Shown: positions 9,067-17,233 of the stretch, piece by piece
Layout of the letters: every line of letters starts with the position of its first letter
How positions within the stretch are numbered: the stretch's first letter is position 1
Source: Sedimentitalea todarodis
GTDB lineage: Bacteria > Pseudomonadota > Alphaproteobacteria > Rhodobacterales > Rhodobacteraceae
DNA: 64,000 bases
Direction of reading: 5' to 3'
Assembly (NCBI RefSeq): GCF_032595355.1
Contig: NZ_JASMWN010000012.1
Span: 94,663-158,662 of the forward strand
Made by a program: the position numbers and the translations under genes
Notes under the pieces: generated by a model
Seen by the model: the letters and a program-made list of their open reading frames with translations, nothing else
What the model was told of the DNA's origin: nothing
Database searches by the model: none

Positions 9067-11760
9067 CTATTTCAGTTGCAGGATATCCGGTACACAGATT
9101 TTCCGGCGTGTAGGCATGGTTGATGCGCCATCCGCGCGGCGCTCGCGGTTGTGGCCATCCTTGACCCTGACCTTGGGATCCTTGATCGGCCCCGCGACCG
9201 TGAATGGCCATGGGCTGCGTGACAACGGTCTGCCGATCCGTCTCGGCTGACCGGAAATGTCGAGCGAATCGTTTTTCAGGTTCACTTCCCCCTGTACGAC
9301 CACCTGCACCTTGGGAGTCTCGACAACGCCGTTCTTGAGCGTGAAGCGACCGTTCGACACGCTCAGCGGTGCCCTGAGACAGACAATCACCGCATTCTTT
9401 TTCCGGCCTTTCTCGAACAACCACGGAACAATCCCCAGCCCGGCCAGATCCAGCAATTGGCTGTCGATGCTGCCGTTGCGCATCGAAACCGTGCCGTATC
9501 CGGACAAGGTGCCCAGATAGCGACGGAACGATGCGTGCTGACCGGAGACATCAAAACTGGCGTCAAGAATGCCGCTCGCGTGTTTCTTGAACTTCAGAAG
9601 CTTGAGAAAGTGCGCAAAGTCCCAGCCCCCCGTTGAGCCCCTGAGGCTCAGAACATCGGGGCTCTTGGCCATGTCCATCGCCGCGCTGACATCGAAATGA
9701 CCGCCGCCGTAGGAAAACTTCACCGGGCCGAGTTTTGCCTTTTGGTCAATGACGACAAGCTCGCTATGGATGCTGCCGGTCCCTTTGGCCATTTCAATCT
9801 TGTCCAGGTCGATCTTGATGTCCATATCCATGTTCGACAGCAGGATCGCCTGGCCAATGGGCTGTAACGTGACATCACGCAGCGGGCCAGCCGGGGCCGT
9901 GTCGGTCCCATCATCCGCCTTTTCTTGAGCCTTGGTCCTTGGCTTGTCAGACTGCGCCATTACCGGGGTTTCGTTCAGCTTTTTCAGTTGCATCGACGCA
10001 AGGACGATTTCGCGCAGATGATTGATGCGTATCAGGTCACTCTTGATGGTGCCGCTGACGGTCGGATTCTGATCCTTTGCCTGCAATGCCAGATTTGCCT
10101 CAACCACCGATTCAGCAACAGACACCTTTGCCGATGATGTCCAGTCAGTGTCATGACTGCTCAGTTTGAGGTCCAGCCCGGCCGACACATCTTCGCCGGG
10201 CTTCAGATCCAGAGCCTTCAGAAACGCGGAAACGGACGCGATTTTCGCTGCGACGTCCAGCGTTACACTATCAAACCTAAGAATGTTCTCGACCGATCCG
10301 GTCGTTTTCAGAGACCAGAGATCGGTGTCTTTCAGGGCCAGTTGCAACTCCGACAATTTCAGGACCTTGGTATTGCCCACCAACGCAAACTTGCCTGCCA
10401 AACGACCAAGCACGGCTTCGCCTTGGAGTTGTTCCGGAGCAATCAGGTTGCCGCCGGGGGAATCCAGCGTGCCCTCAAAGTCGAACTCGCTCAATGCCAG
10501 GAGATCTCCGATCACGCCTTCCAGCAAGATGAACGGGCTCGCCGGCGGGCCAATACGCAACTCGGCCTTTCCGATTTTCAACTTGCCGTCCTTGGTCCGT
10601 GAGATCTCGGATACTGAAATCGGCGGTGGCCCGATCCCGCCGGTGTCCAGCACGAAGCCGTTGGTCGTTATCACCATGGAGCGCAGTGGTTGCTCGCCGG
10701 GGCGGCTGGTCAGATCCATGTCGAGTCCGACCAGTTTGAGATCACGTCGCGAACGCGTCGCCGGTGGCTCGTTCCCATCGGCATAGAGTCTCAACCTGGT
10801 TTTGATGGTGGCATCCCTGGGTTTGGTCAGATCGCTGATATCGGCGTCGACCGTAAGGCCTTCTCCGGTGGACAGTTCAAAATCCATGTCTCCTTTGGCC
10901 GATCTACCATCGGGCGTCTTTTGGGCAGAGGCGGTGATCTTGCCGGTGCCGTTCACCGTCCCTGCGAGCCTGAAAATCGCCAGCACCTGATTGAGGTCCG
11001 AAACTGTTGCGGTCAGGTCCGCATCATACCCCTTGTCGATTCCGCCCGCATCGGGCGTGCCCTTCAGGGCCACATCGACATGGCTGAAACTGGCGGACAC
11101 CGAAAAGGGTTCGGTCGCGGAATAGCTTCCGCTCAGGGCAACATCCTCGCCGTTCAGCGCGCCTTTGCCCTGAACGGAAACAGCTGCCCCTTCGCTGTTC
11201 CGGCGACGACCCAGATCGAGTGTTTCAAGGCGAAGGTCCAAATCCAATCCATTGCCGGAATCTTTGTAGGAGACACTGGAATCCGCAAAGGCAATCTGAT
11301 GACTGCCGAGGAATGTCATGGCCCTTTGGCCTGTTGACGCGCCCTTGCCGACGGGGCGACTCTTTGGATCGGTCGATGTTCCTTTGCTATCCTGTCGGGC
11401 AACCAGTGTGACATCCGCGCCACTGACTGAAATGTCGTGCACCTCCAATCTGCCCCGCAGCAGTGCCCTGAGTGGAACGTCGAAGGCCACCTTCTCAACG
11501 GTTGCCAGATTGGTATCGGGCGTCGACGGGTTGATCAGCACCAGTTTTTCGGCACTGACATTCAGGGGCTCGCCCGGTTCCACCCGGACTCCGCCGTCAA
11601 TCTGTACAGCGTTGCCAAGCTTTCTTTCCAACAGCGACTCGACCAGATGCCCCCGGACGCCAGCCAGCAACGAGGAGGACAGGACAAACCAGCCGCCCAG
11701 AATCACCAGCAGCACCAGTCCCAGGCAAAAAGACGCGATCCACTTGATCCGATGCAACAC
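9067..11760 (-). CDS. AsmA family protein
   Basis: An 897-residue protein with one N-terminal membrane helix (residues about 9-31), followed by a long mainly beta-strand region. The AsmA-type N-terminal segment, in which an anchor is followed by a strand-rich 'repeating beta groove' start, and the C-terminal region with SGYGTVSMRNGSIDSQLLDL and LKNGVVETPKV are typical. AsmA-like proteins lie in the periplasm anchored to the inner membrane and are thought to carry phospholipids toward the outer membrane. It appears monocistronic. The substrate and partners are not deducible here. Confidence 0.85.
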   Translation of the reverse strand: MLHRIKWIASFCLGLVLLVILGGWFVLSSSLLAGVRGHLVESLLERKLGNAVQIDGGVRVEPGEPLNVSAEKLVLINPSTPDTNLATVEKVAFDVPLRALLRGRLEVHDISVSGADVTLVARQDSKGTSTDPKSRPVGKGASTGQRAMTFLGSHQIAFADSSVSYKDSGNGLDLDLRLETLDLGRRRNSEGAAVSVQGKGALNGEDVALSGSYSATEPFSVSASFSHVDVALKGTPDAGGIDKGYDADLTATVSDLNQVLAIFRLAGTVNGTGKITASAQKTPDGRSAKGDMDFELSTGEGLTVDADISDLTKPRDATIKTRLRLYADGNEPPATRSRRDLKLVGLDMDLTSRPGEQPLRSMVITTNGFVLDTGGIGPPPISVSEISRTKDGKLKIGKAELRIGPPASPFILLEGVIGDLLALSEFDFEGTLDSPGGNLIAPEQLQGEAVLGRLAGKFALVGNTKVLKLSELQLALKDTDLWSLKTTGSVENILRFDSVTLDVAAKIASVSAFLKALDLKPGEDVSAGLDLKLSSHDTDWTSSAKVSVAESVVEANLALQAKDQNPTVSGTIKSDLIRINHLREIVLASMQLKKLNETPVMAQSDKPRTKAQEKADDGTDTAPAGPLRDVTLQPIGQAILLSNMDMDIKIDLDKIEMAKGTGSIHSELVVIDQKAKLGPVKFSYGGGHFDVSAAMDMAKSPDVLSLRGSTGGWDFAHFLKLLKFKKHASGILDASFDVSGQHASFRRYLGTLSGYGTVSMRNGSIDSQLLDLAGLGIVPWLFEKGRKKNAVIVCLRAPLSVSNGRFTLKNGVVETPKVQVVVQGEVNLKNDSLDISGQPRRIGRPLSRSPWPFTVAGPIKDPKVRVKDGHNRERRADGASTMPTRRKICVPDILQLK

Positions 11761-12048
11761 AGCCTACTCCAGTTTCAGAAAGATGCTTGGCCAAAGCACA
11801 CAATCCAGATCGATCAATGCAAGCGGCCGACAGTCTTTCGGCAAGTTGACTCGATTGAAAGACCTAGATCAAGCGCACTATTGGCCAAGTTTGCTTTAGC
11901 CGGCTTCGATGTCCAGAATATCCTTTACCATTGTCGCCTTCGTAAACACGGGATTTCAGGACGCTGGCAACATGGGTCTGAGCACGTCCGGGATGTCAGA
12001 GAGCCTCTTCGGCCAACGAGCAAGAGCGCGGATCTAAGACCAAGATTC

Positions 12049-12657
12049 TCAAGACGCGAAAACCTCATCATAAACGGCGACCATGCGCATGGCGCGCTGG
12101 CGTATGTCGTCGGCGGTGAAGCCGGGCTTGTACAGCGCGCTGCCGATGCCAAACCCGTCCGCCCCGGCGGCTTTCCATTCGGCGAAATTCTCCGGGCCTG
12201 CGCCGCCGACAGCAAGCACCTCGGTGCCCTCGGGGAGGACGGCGCGGATGGCCTTCACACCTTCGGGGCCAACCAGCGTGCCAGGAAAGAACTTCAGACC
12301 ATCGGCGCCGTGACGCAACGCCGTGAAACATTCGGTCGGCGTCATCACGCCGGGGAAGGACAGCATTTTCGCAGCTTTGCTCGCTTCGATCACAGCCGGG
12401 TTGCAATCAGGAGAGACGACAAGCGCGCCGCCGGCATCCCTGAGCCGACTCACATCGTCCGGTGTCAGGACAGTACCCGCGCCGATCAACGCATCTCGGC
12501 CAAAGGCGCGCGCCATCTGTTCGATGCTGTTGAACGGATCGGGCGAATTCAACGGTACTTCTATCTTGGTGATGCCACAGTCGATCAGGGTTCCGGCCAG
12601 TTCAAGCGCCTCGGCGGGTTTGATCCCACGCAGGATCGCGACGATATTTCGCGTCAT
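12049..12657 (-). CDS. dgoA: 2-dehydro-3-deoxy-6-phosphogalactonate aldolase
   Basis: Class I aldolase that splits 2-keto-3-deoxy-6-phosphogalactonate into pyruvate and glyceraldehyde 3-phosphate. The 202 residues form a single KDPG/KDPGal aldolase barrel. The Schiff-base Lys lies in GLKFFPGTLVG, and the active-site Glu/Thr region reads GAGTVLTPDDV. Its start nearly abuts the stop of the upstream kinase gene dgoK, which makes KDPGal the natural substrate rather than the KDPG of the Entner-Doudoroff pathway. Lower steps of De Ley-Doudoroff galactose/galactonate breakdown. Confidence 0.9.
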   Translation of the reverse strand: MTRNIVAILRGIKPAEALELAGTLIDCGITKIEVPLNSPDPFNSIEQMARAFGRDALIGAGTVLTPDDVSRLRDAGGALVVSPDCNPAVIEASKAAKMLSFPGVMTPTECFTALRHGADGLKFFPGTLVGPEGVKAIRAVLPEGTEVLAVGGAGPENFAEWKAAGADGFGIGSALYKPGFTADDIRQRAMRMVAVYDEVFAS

Positions 12658-12658
12658 T

Positions 12659-13564
12659 TCATGTTTCCTTCAAGCTCTTGTAGGCCGTCTTGAGACCGGC
12701 GAGCGTCATCGCATCGCCATCAGCCAATGCCACCGGCACGCCTTGTTGATAAAGCGCGACCTTATAGAGCCGCGAGAGTATCGGATCACCGACGACCGCG
12801 ATCTGCTGACCCAGCCAATAGGCGCGCGCGCCCGCCAGTTCGAGACCGATCAACAAACCCGACAACCGCGATCTGGCGACGTCCGCGGGCATGTCATTGA
12901 TCAGAGTTTCCGCCCGCACACCAAACAGCCGTGAGGCAAAGTTCTGCGGCGAGCCGAGTGCATCGCGGACTGCGTCGGCAAAGCCCGCATCGTCCCAGCC
13001 CTCCGTCTGAACCGAATGGCGCAGGACAGAACTACCGGTCAGCAGGGCAAACAATTCGCCAGTCATGAAGGTGCGAAAACTCACGATCTCGCCGGCGCTG
13101 ATCTGGACCCATTTGGTATGGGTGCCGGGCAGACAGAGCACTCCGTCGAAAACGGCATGTTCGGCGAGGTATCCGGCGATCTGGGTTTCCTCGCCCCGCA
13201 TCACGTCGGCGGGCGTCGTCTGCTGCAGTCCTGGCAGTATCAAGGGCGCAATCCGGGGGTCATTTGCGAACACATACGTCGCCTCGCGCGCACCCGGCGG
13301 GGTGCAGGGAACCGTCACATAGGCCGCTTCCTGCCATCCCTGACGCGCGCCAACCATGCCACAGCAGACTGCCGGTGTCGTGGCATCACCAAGATGCGGG
13401 CCAATCAGATCGAGCAAGATCCCCTCAAACGCATCCGGCGTCAGCGACGCCATGCCATGATCCGAGCCAAGCCGCGCGATCAGCGTATTGTCCGGGCCAA
13501 ACACCCAGGCGCGAAGGTTTGAGGTCCCCCAATCGACCGCGATCCACTCCGCTGTTTTGGACAA
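12659..13564 (-). CDS. dgoK: 2-dehydro-3-deoxygalactonokinase
   Basis: ATP-dependent kinase that phosphorylates 2-keto-3-deoxygalactonate at C6, supplying the substrate of the aldolase encoded 1 base downstream. The 301 residues are full length for DgoK, with the N-terminal phosphate-binding motif WIAVDWGTSNLRAW, LCLPGTHTKWVQI and FMTGELFALL. The start codon is TTG (13564), with GGGTAGGGTGAA just upstream; no ATG is available that keeps the N-terminal motif. The gene lies beside a fragment of a sugar dehydrogenase, which suggests a once longer galactose-oxidation operon. Confidence 0.9.
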   Translation of the reverse strand: MSKTAEWIAVDWGTSNLRAWVFGPDNTLIARLGSDHGMASLTPDAFEGILLDLIGPHLGDATTPAVCCGMVGARQGWQEAAYVTVPCTPPGAREATYVFANDPRIAPLILPGLQQTTPADVMRGEETQIAGYLAEHAVFDGVLCLPGTHTKWVQISAGEIVSFRTFMTGELFALLTGSSVLRHSVQTEGWDDAGFADAVRDALGSPQNFASRLFGVRAETLINDMPADVARSRLSGLLIGLELAGARAYWLGQQIAVVGDPILSRLYKVALYQQGVPVALADGDAMTLAGLKTAYKSLKET

Positions 13565-13578
13565 TTCACCCTACCCCG

Positions 13579-13707
13579 TTTTGCGACGCCGCCATCGACC
13601 ACCAATGCCCGACCCGTCATCATCCAGCTGGTATTCGAGGCAAGAAAGGGCACGGCCTCCACCACATCCTGCGGGTCCAGTCTATCTTTCAGGCATTGAC
13701 GTTCAAG
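13579..13707 (-). pseudogene. C-terminal remnant of an SDR sugar dehydrogenase
   Basis: About 43 codons on the minus strand read as the end of a classical SDR, with RQCLKDRLDPQDVV followed by FLASNTSWMMTG and VVDGG. This is the form seen in aldose (galactose/arabinose-type) dehydrogenases. No cofactor-binding or catalytic part is found upstream, and the natural stop after the VDGG motif is lost, so the frame runs on into dgoK. It sits directly upstream of dgoK, where such a dehydrogenase would fit. I infer a deleted first enzyme of the pathway. Confidence 0.65.
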
Positions 13708-13995
13708 ATGCGCGTCCTGCGCCTCGGGGGCAACCCGTATCTCTTTCGGCTTGTCGATAGACACCCAACCCGGTGCAAGCGTTTTCCCCCAATATCATTG
13801 GGACTGGCGACAGGATCAATGTCCCCCTCACGCCGTAATCGGAGAGTATGGCGACTCCGATCCGTAGGAGCGCCTTCGTCTTGGCATCAATTGGCCACTC
13901 ACCCGCAGGTTGGCGTCAAATCGGAAGGAACGTCCGAATTCGCCGATACCCCGGAGTTGCGGACAGGCGAGACAGAAAATACTCGCAAAGAAATC

Positions 13996-14043
13996 AAAAA
14001 AACAGGGAACCCCCGACGCATCCCAAACGCGTCGACGGTTCCC
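13996..14043 (-). terminator. Rho-independent terminator of csbD
   Basis: On the minus strand a two-part stem (GGGAACC ... GGTTCCC enclosing CGACGC ... GCGTCG) is followed by TG and seven T. It lies about 27 bases past the csbD stop. Confidence 0.85.
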
Positions 14044-14069
14044 GCTTGATCAAACCGGCAATCGCCTTG

Positions 14070-14270
14070 TCAGGATACGTCTGACAACCAGGAATCCACT
14101 TCTTCCTTCGCGGCTTCCTTGGTCTTGCCATAGCGTTTTTGAACGAGACCCTCGAGTTGCTCGCGCTCACCTGCCGCCTGGTCAAGCTCATCATCGGTGA
14201 GTTCGCCCCACCGTTCCTGTGCCTTGCCTTTCATGATCTTCCATTCGCCCTTTACTTGATCCCAGTTCAT
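14070..14270 (-). CDS. csbD: CsbD family stress protein
   Basis: A 66-residue hydrophilic protein opening MNWDQVKGEWKIMKGKAQER, with the CsbD pattern of an N-terminal Trp-x2-(I/V)KG and a helical acidic/basic remainder. CsbD-like proteins are small general-stress proteins (sigma-B dependent in Bacillus, EcfG dependent in many alphaproteobacteria) whose molecular task is unknown. It is monocistronic, with a strong terminator after it and a candidate EcfG promoter before it (14312-14338), in line with its position beside the EcfG locus. Confidence 0.92.
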   Translation of the reverse strand: MNWDQVKGEWKIMKGKAQERWGELTDDELDQAAGEREQLEGLVQKRYGKTKEAAKEEVDSWLSDVS

Positions 14271-14311
14271 TGTTGGTCTCCCTTCTGGTTTGTTCTGTGA
14301 CGTCTGAAAAA

Positions 14312-14338
14312 GAAACTCCCCGGGCGGGAAATCGTTCC
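14312..14338 (-). promoter_or_regulatory. Candidate EcfG promoter of csbD
   Basis: On the minus strand: GGAAC (14338-14334), 16 bases, AGTTTC (14317-14312), about 42 bases before the csbD start. It matches the EcfG pattern of the general stress response (GGAAC, 16-17 bases, a GTT-containing -10). Confidence 0.7.
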
Positions 14339-14356
14339 AGAATTCTTTTCTGGAAC
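14334..14356. repeat. Inverted repeat joining two divergent EcfG -35 elements
   Basis: GTTCCAGAA, 5 bases, TTCTGGAAC: a perfect 9-base inverted repeat. Its ends are the GGAAC elements of the csbD promoter (minus) and of a second, plus-strand candidate promoter. Confidence 0.7.
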
Positions 14357-14378
14357 CAAACGACGGACGGCTGGTTTT
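14352..14378 (+). promoter_or_regulatory. Candidate EcfG promoter pointing toward dps
   Basis: GGAAC (14352-14356), 16 bases, GGTTTT (14373-14378). No gene starts until dps at 14656, so it would make either a long dps leader or a separate short transcript. No convincing reading frame lies between. Confidence 0.5.
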
Positions 14379-14597
14379 CTCGCCTCACCCTGGCAGGGTT
14401 TGGCCTCCCAAATTGGCCGGCACTGCCCGAGATCACTCACGCAAACGAGGTCAAATAAAGGCACCGCAGCTCAGGGCGGACTTTGGCTTTAGGATCGCTC
14501 GGGCGGCAAGCAGCTCTCGATTGCGTCATGCCATCGAAGGACTTCCGCCGTAGTGAATATCCCGGACCCCGGGAACCTGATCCGGAACAACTTTTTC
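14379..14597. other. Possible untranslated transcript region between csbD and dps
   Basis: Together with the promoter elements on both sides, this is part of a 385-base gap. No gene was recognised. It lies just downstream of the plus-strand EcfG-like promoter and ends at a run of three GGAAC elements (14572, 14584, 14598), of which only the last has a matching -10. Confidence 0.35.
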
Positions 14598-14624
14598 GGA
14601 ACGAATGGGCAGAGCGGCAGTTTG
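14598..14624 (+). promoter_or_regulatory. Candidate EcfG promoter of dps
   Basis: GGAAC (14598-14602), 16 bases, AGTTTG (14619-14624), 31 bases before the dps start. It has the same form as the promoters of nepR and csbD. Confidence 0.72.
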
Positions 14625-14655
14625 TAAACTGAAGCGATAAAAAAGGAGTATTCAA

Positions 14656-15153
14656 ATGACAAACGCGCTCAATACCGCACCCGAAGTCGTGGATATCGAT
14701 ACTGGCGTTACCGACGCCAAAGCCGTCGCAAAGGAACTGTCCAAGGTTCTGGCGGATACATACAACCTGACGATCAAGACCCATGCGGTCCACTGGAATG
14801 TCGAAGGCCCGATGTTCTACGCCGTGCACAACCTGACGGAAACACAATATGGCGAGTTGTTTGCCGCGGCGGATGTCATTGCAGAGCGCATTCGCGCCCT
14901 GGGTCGCCTCACCGCGATGTCGCCCGGCGACTTGTTGCAGGGGTCGGTTGTCCAGGACATCAAAGAGGCTGACGATGCCATCACATTGTGCGAGAGTTTG
15001 GCCGAGGATCATGTCAATATCGCGAAGCGACTGCATGACGTGATCGAGAAAGCAGGGAAGGCCGATGACCCCGTGACCGAAGACCTCGCCACCGCACGCG
15101 CTGCATTCCACGAAAAAGCGGCCTGGATGCTCCGCGCTCTGGCCGCCAAATGA
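14656..15153 (+). CDS. dps: Dps family DNA-binding ferritin-like protein
   Basis: Dps proteins form 12-subunit shells that oxidise and store iron with peroxide and protect DNA during starvation and oxidative stress. The 165 residues show the ferroxidase signature of the family, with HAVHWNVEGPMFYAVH and, further on, ADVIAERIRALG (His, Asp and Glu ligands present). A RBS (AAGGAG) precedes the start. It is followed after 16 bases by a DUF2254 gene, so the two are probably co-transcribed from the EcfG-type promoter at 14598-14624. Confidence 0.94.
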   Translation: MTNALNTAPEVVDIDTGVTDAKAVAKELSKVLADTYNLTIKTHAVHWNVEGPMFYAVHNLTETQYGELFAAADVIAERIRALGRLTAMSPGDLLQGSVVQDIKEADDAITLCESLAEDHVNIAKRLHDVIEKAGKADDPVTEDLATARAAFHEKAAWMLRALAAK

Positions 15154-15169
15154 CAGACAGACCAACCTG

Positions 15170-16378
15170 ATGTCGCTGAGCGCGCGGATCAAGAAATACC
15201 TTGATGACGTCAGGGCCAGCTACTGGTTTATTCCCACTGTTCTGGTGCTGTCCACGATCCTGCTGGCCATTGGGTCGCTGATGGTGGACAGCCACCCTGA
15301 CCTGTCGACACTCAGGCCTGACTGGACCAATGATCTGGTGAGCACCGATGGTGCGCGCGCCGTTGTTTCGGTGATCGCGCAGTCCATGATCGGCGTTGCG
15401 GGCGTGATGTTTTCGATCACCATGCTGGCCGTGTCCTTTGCCTCCGGGCAATACGGGCCGCGATTGATTGGAAATTTCATGCGCGATCGCGGCAACCAGT
15501 GGACGTTGGGTATCCTGATTTCCACCTTTGCCTTTGCCCTGCTGGTACTGCGAGCCATCGAGAATTCGCATGACGACGCGGTCGCGTTTGTTCCGCACCT
15601 TTCGATCATCATCGCAATGGCGATGGCCTTTCTATCGGTCTTCGTGATGATTTTTCATGTTCATCACGTTCCCGAAACGATCAGCGTCTCCAACATCATT
15701 GCCAGTCTGGGTCAGCGGTTCGTCGGAGGCATCAACGCCCTGCTGGAACAGGATCCGCCAGATCAGACGCCGGGTCGCGGGGTGTCGGTAGATATCTACC
15801 TGCATACATCCGGCTACATCCACAACATTGCCGATGACAAGCTGAGCGTCCTTGCCAAGGACAATGGCTGGACGATCGAAATCCTCGAACTTCCCGGCGA
15901 GTTCATGCATCCCCAAAGAGCGGTGTTGCGGGTCTGGGGTGCGCACGCCGACCTTGCTGATGACGTGGCGACACGCCTGCGCGAAGCGGTAGCCCTGGGT
16001 CGCGCCAAGACCGAAAAACAGAACCTCATCTTCGTTGCGGAACAACTGGTCGAGATTGTCGCGCGCGCCATGTCTCCCGGAGTGAATGATCCGTTCACGG
16101 CCATAAGTTGCCTGCACTGGATGGAGGCGGGGCTGGCTCTGGTCGTGCAGCAGGATCAGGAGCTACACGTCTTTACGGCGCCCAGAGTCGTTGCAAAGCC
16201 GATTACTTTTGAGCACTTGCTGAATCGTTCCATAGGCGATTGCACGTCTTACGTCGCCAACGATCCTCTGACGCGGGATGAAACGCTCAGGGTTCTTGGC
16301 CGACTGTCAGCCCTCGCAACCGATCGAAATCGCGGTCCTGTCGAGGATCTGGCGGATCGGCTCAAATCAACGGACTGA
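15170..16378 (+). CDS. DUF2254 domain-containing membrane protein
   Basis: A 402-residue predicted membrane protein with four N-terminal hydrophobic segments (near residues 20-40, 65-90, 110-130 and 145-165), followed by a soluble C-terminal half of about 220 residues. The segments GVAGVMFSITMLAVSFASGQ and ARAMSPGVNDPFTAISCLHW are hallmark DUF2254 stretches. The function of the family is unknown. It starts 16 bases after dps, which suggests it belongs to the same stress transcript and thus to the EcfG regulon; that is inference from context. Confidence 0.85.
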   Translation: MSLSARIKKYLDDVRASYWFIPTVLVLSTILLAIGSLMVDSHPDLSTLRPDWTNDLVSTDGARAVVSVIAQSMIGVAGVMFSITMLAVSFASGQYGPRLIGNFMRDRGNQWTLGILISTFAFALLVLRAIENSHDDAVAFVPHLSIIIAMAMAFLSVFVMIFHVHHVPETISVSNIIASLGQRFVGGINALLEQDPPDQTPGRGVSVDIYLHTSGYIHNIADDKLSVLAKDNGWTIEILELPGEFMHPQRAVLRVWGAHADLADDVATRLREAVALGRAKTEKQNLIFVAEQLVEIVARAMSPGVNDPFTAISCLHWMEAGLALVVQQDQELHVFTAPRVVAKPITFEHLLNRSIGDCTSYVANDPLTRDETLRVLGRLSALATDRNRGPVEDLADRLKSTD

Positions 16379-16501
16379 TAGGCTTTGCAACGTGGCGGGT
16401 TGTCGGTGAGCGCATGCTGCATTTGTCCTATGTCGCTCCGTTTGTGGATTGTCCGGAATTGCGGGACGCACGCTCCCTATTTTGCCTGTCTGCGACGCTC
16501 T

Positions 16502-16840
16502 TCAAATGCGTCGGCTGTTTTGGCGGCCGCGCTCAAACCCCTGCACAAACGACAAGACGACGATCTGAAGTGGAGAAAGCTCGGCCGCCAGACGACCCGG
16601 CGCACTGGTTTGTGTCTGTTCCACAGTCTTTCCCGAGCCTGCTGCAAACGCGATTGCGGCAGCACCGACATACACCAGACCAAGGATCGTGGCGGCAAAC
16701 AGTTCAGAGCGCAGTTCGGACAGGAAAATCCAGCCCGCGACCGTCAAGAATGCGACCCCAACCGTGATGAACACTGCACCTGCGGAAAAGGCCGCGCCCT
16801 TTCGCGCGGCCACCTCCAATTTTCGTTCAATGCCGAACAT
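16502..16840 (-). CDS. Phage holin family / YqjE-like membrane protein
   Basis: A 112-residue protein with two adjacent hydrophobic helices (about residues 17-40 and 46-66) and hydrophilic ends, the layout of the holin-superfamily YqjE group. Its start codon overlaps the stop of the DUF883 gene by one base (TAATG), pointing to translational coupling. In Escherichia coli, YqjD (DUF883) and YqjE are adjacent and stationary-phase induced, with YqjD binding ribosomes at the membrane. The pairing here supports the same kind of unit; no lysis function should be inferred from the family name. Confidence 0.72.
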   Translation of the reverse strand: MFGIERKLEVAARKGAAFSAGAVFITVGVAFLTVAGWIFLSELRSELFAATILGLVYVGAAAIAFAAGSGKTVEQTQTSAPGRLAAELSPLQIVVLSFVQGFERGRQNSRRI

Positions 16841-17163
16841 TATCGACGCGCCGACAACGTGCCAAAAAGGAAGCCAATGCCAGCGGCGATACCGATGGCA
16901 GCGCCCGGGTTTGCACGGACTGCGCCTTCGGTGTCGGCATAGGTCTTTTCGGCCCTTGCCTTCAACGCACCCGCAGCGGCGGCACCACTATCGGCAAGGT
17001 TTTCCGCCTTCTCGGCGGCCGCCGACTTCAGGACGGCTCCCTGCGCCTTGCCGAGTTCCGCAACGGTTTCCGTCAGCGTGGCGATATCGTCGCGCAAGAC
17101 GGCCATCTGCTTTGAAACGTCGCTGTTCAATTCCGAGACATTGCTTTTCGTAGCCTGTGACAT
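16840..17163 (-). CDS. DUF883 (ElaB/YqjD/YgaM) family protein
   Basis: A 107-residue protein with a long N-terminal amphipathic, probably coiled-coil helix rich in Ala, Glu and Lys, and a C-terminal membrane helix containing GAAIGIAAGIGFLFGTLSARR-like composition (Gly/Ala rich, ending in two Arg). This is the usual C-tail anchor of ElaB/YqjD proteins, which tether ribosomes to the membrane in stationary phase in E. coli. It is the first gene of a two-gene unit with the YqjE-like protein. A GGAAC-N16-GGTTTG promoter precedes it, consistent with stress control. Confidence 0.82.
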   Translation of the reverse strand: MSQATKSNVSELNSDVSKQMAVLRDDIATLTETVAELGKAQGAVLKSAAAEKAENLADSGAAAAGALKARAEKTYADTEGAVRANPGAAIGIAAGIGFLFGTLSARR

Positions 17164-17194
17164 CGAAAACTCCTATTCATCTGTGTTCGAAAGA

Positions 17195-17221
17195 CAAACC
17201 AGCACGTGGGAAAATGGTTCC
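17195..17221 (-). promoter_or_regulatory. Candidate EcfG promoter of the yqjDE-like pair
   Basis: On the minus strand: GGAAC (17221-17217), 16 bases, GGTTTG (17200-17195), 32 bases before the DUF883 start. Its -10 is identical to that of the phyR promoter. Confidence 0.7.
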
Positions 17222-17233
17222 GTCCTTTTTTGA

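Noticed and set aside
13996..14043. GGGAACC near the csbD terminator as a possible EcfG -35
   Set aside because: It is part of a strong terminator stem and has no -10 at the proper distance.
14572..14588. Two further GGAAC elements (14572, 14584) before dps as extra EcfG promoters
   Set aside because: Neither has a purine-GTTT at 16-17 bases; only the third GGAAC (14598) does.
14437..15192. 251-codon minus-strand open frame over dps
   Set aside because: dps on the plus strand has its ferroxidase motifs, ribosome site and promoter; the antisense frame has none.
16502..17163. Prophage remnant, suggested by the holin-family gene
   Set aside because: The gene pairs with a DUF883 gene like yqjD-yqjE, behind an EcfG-type promoter, with no other phage genes nearby.
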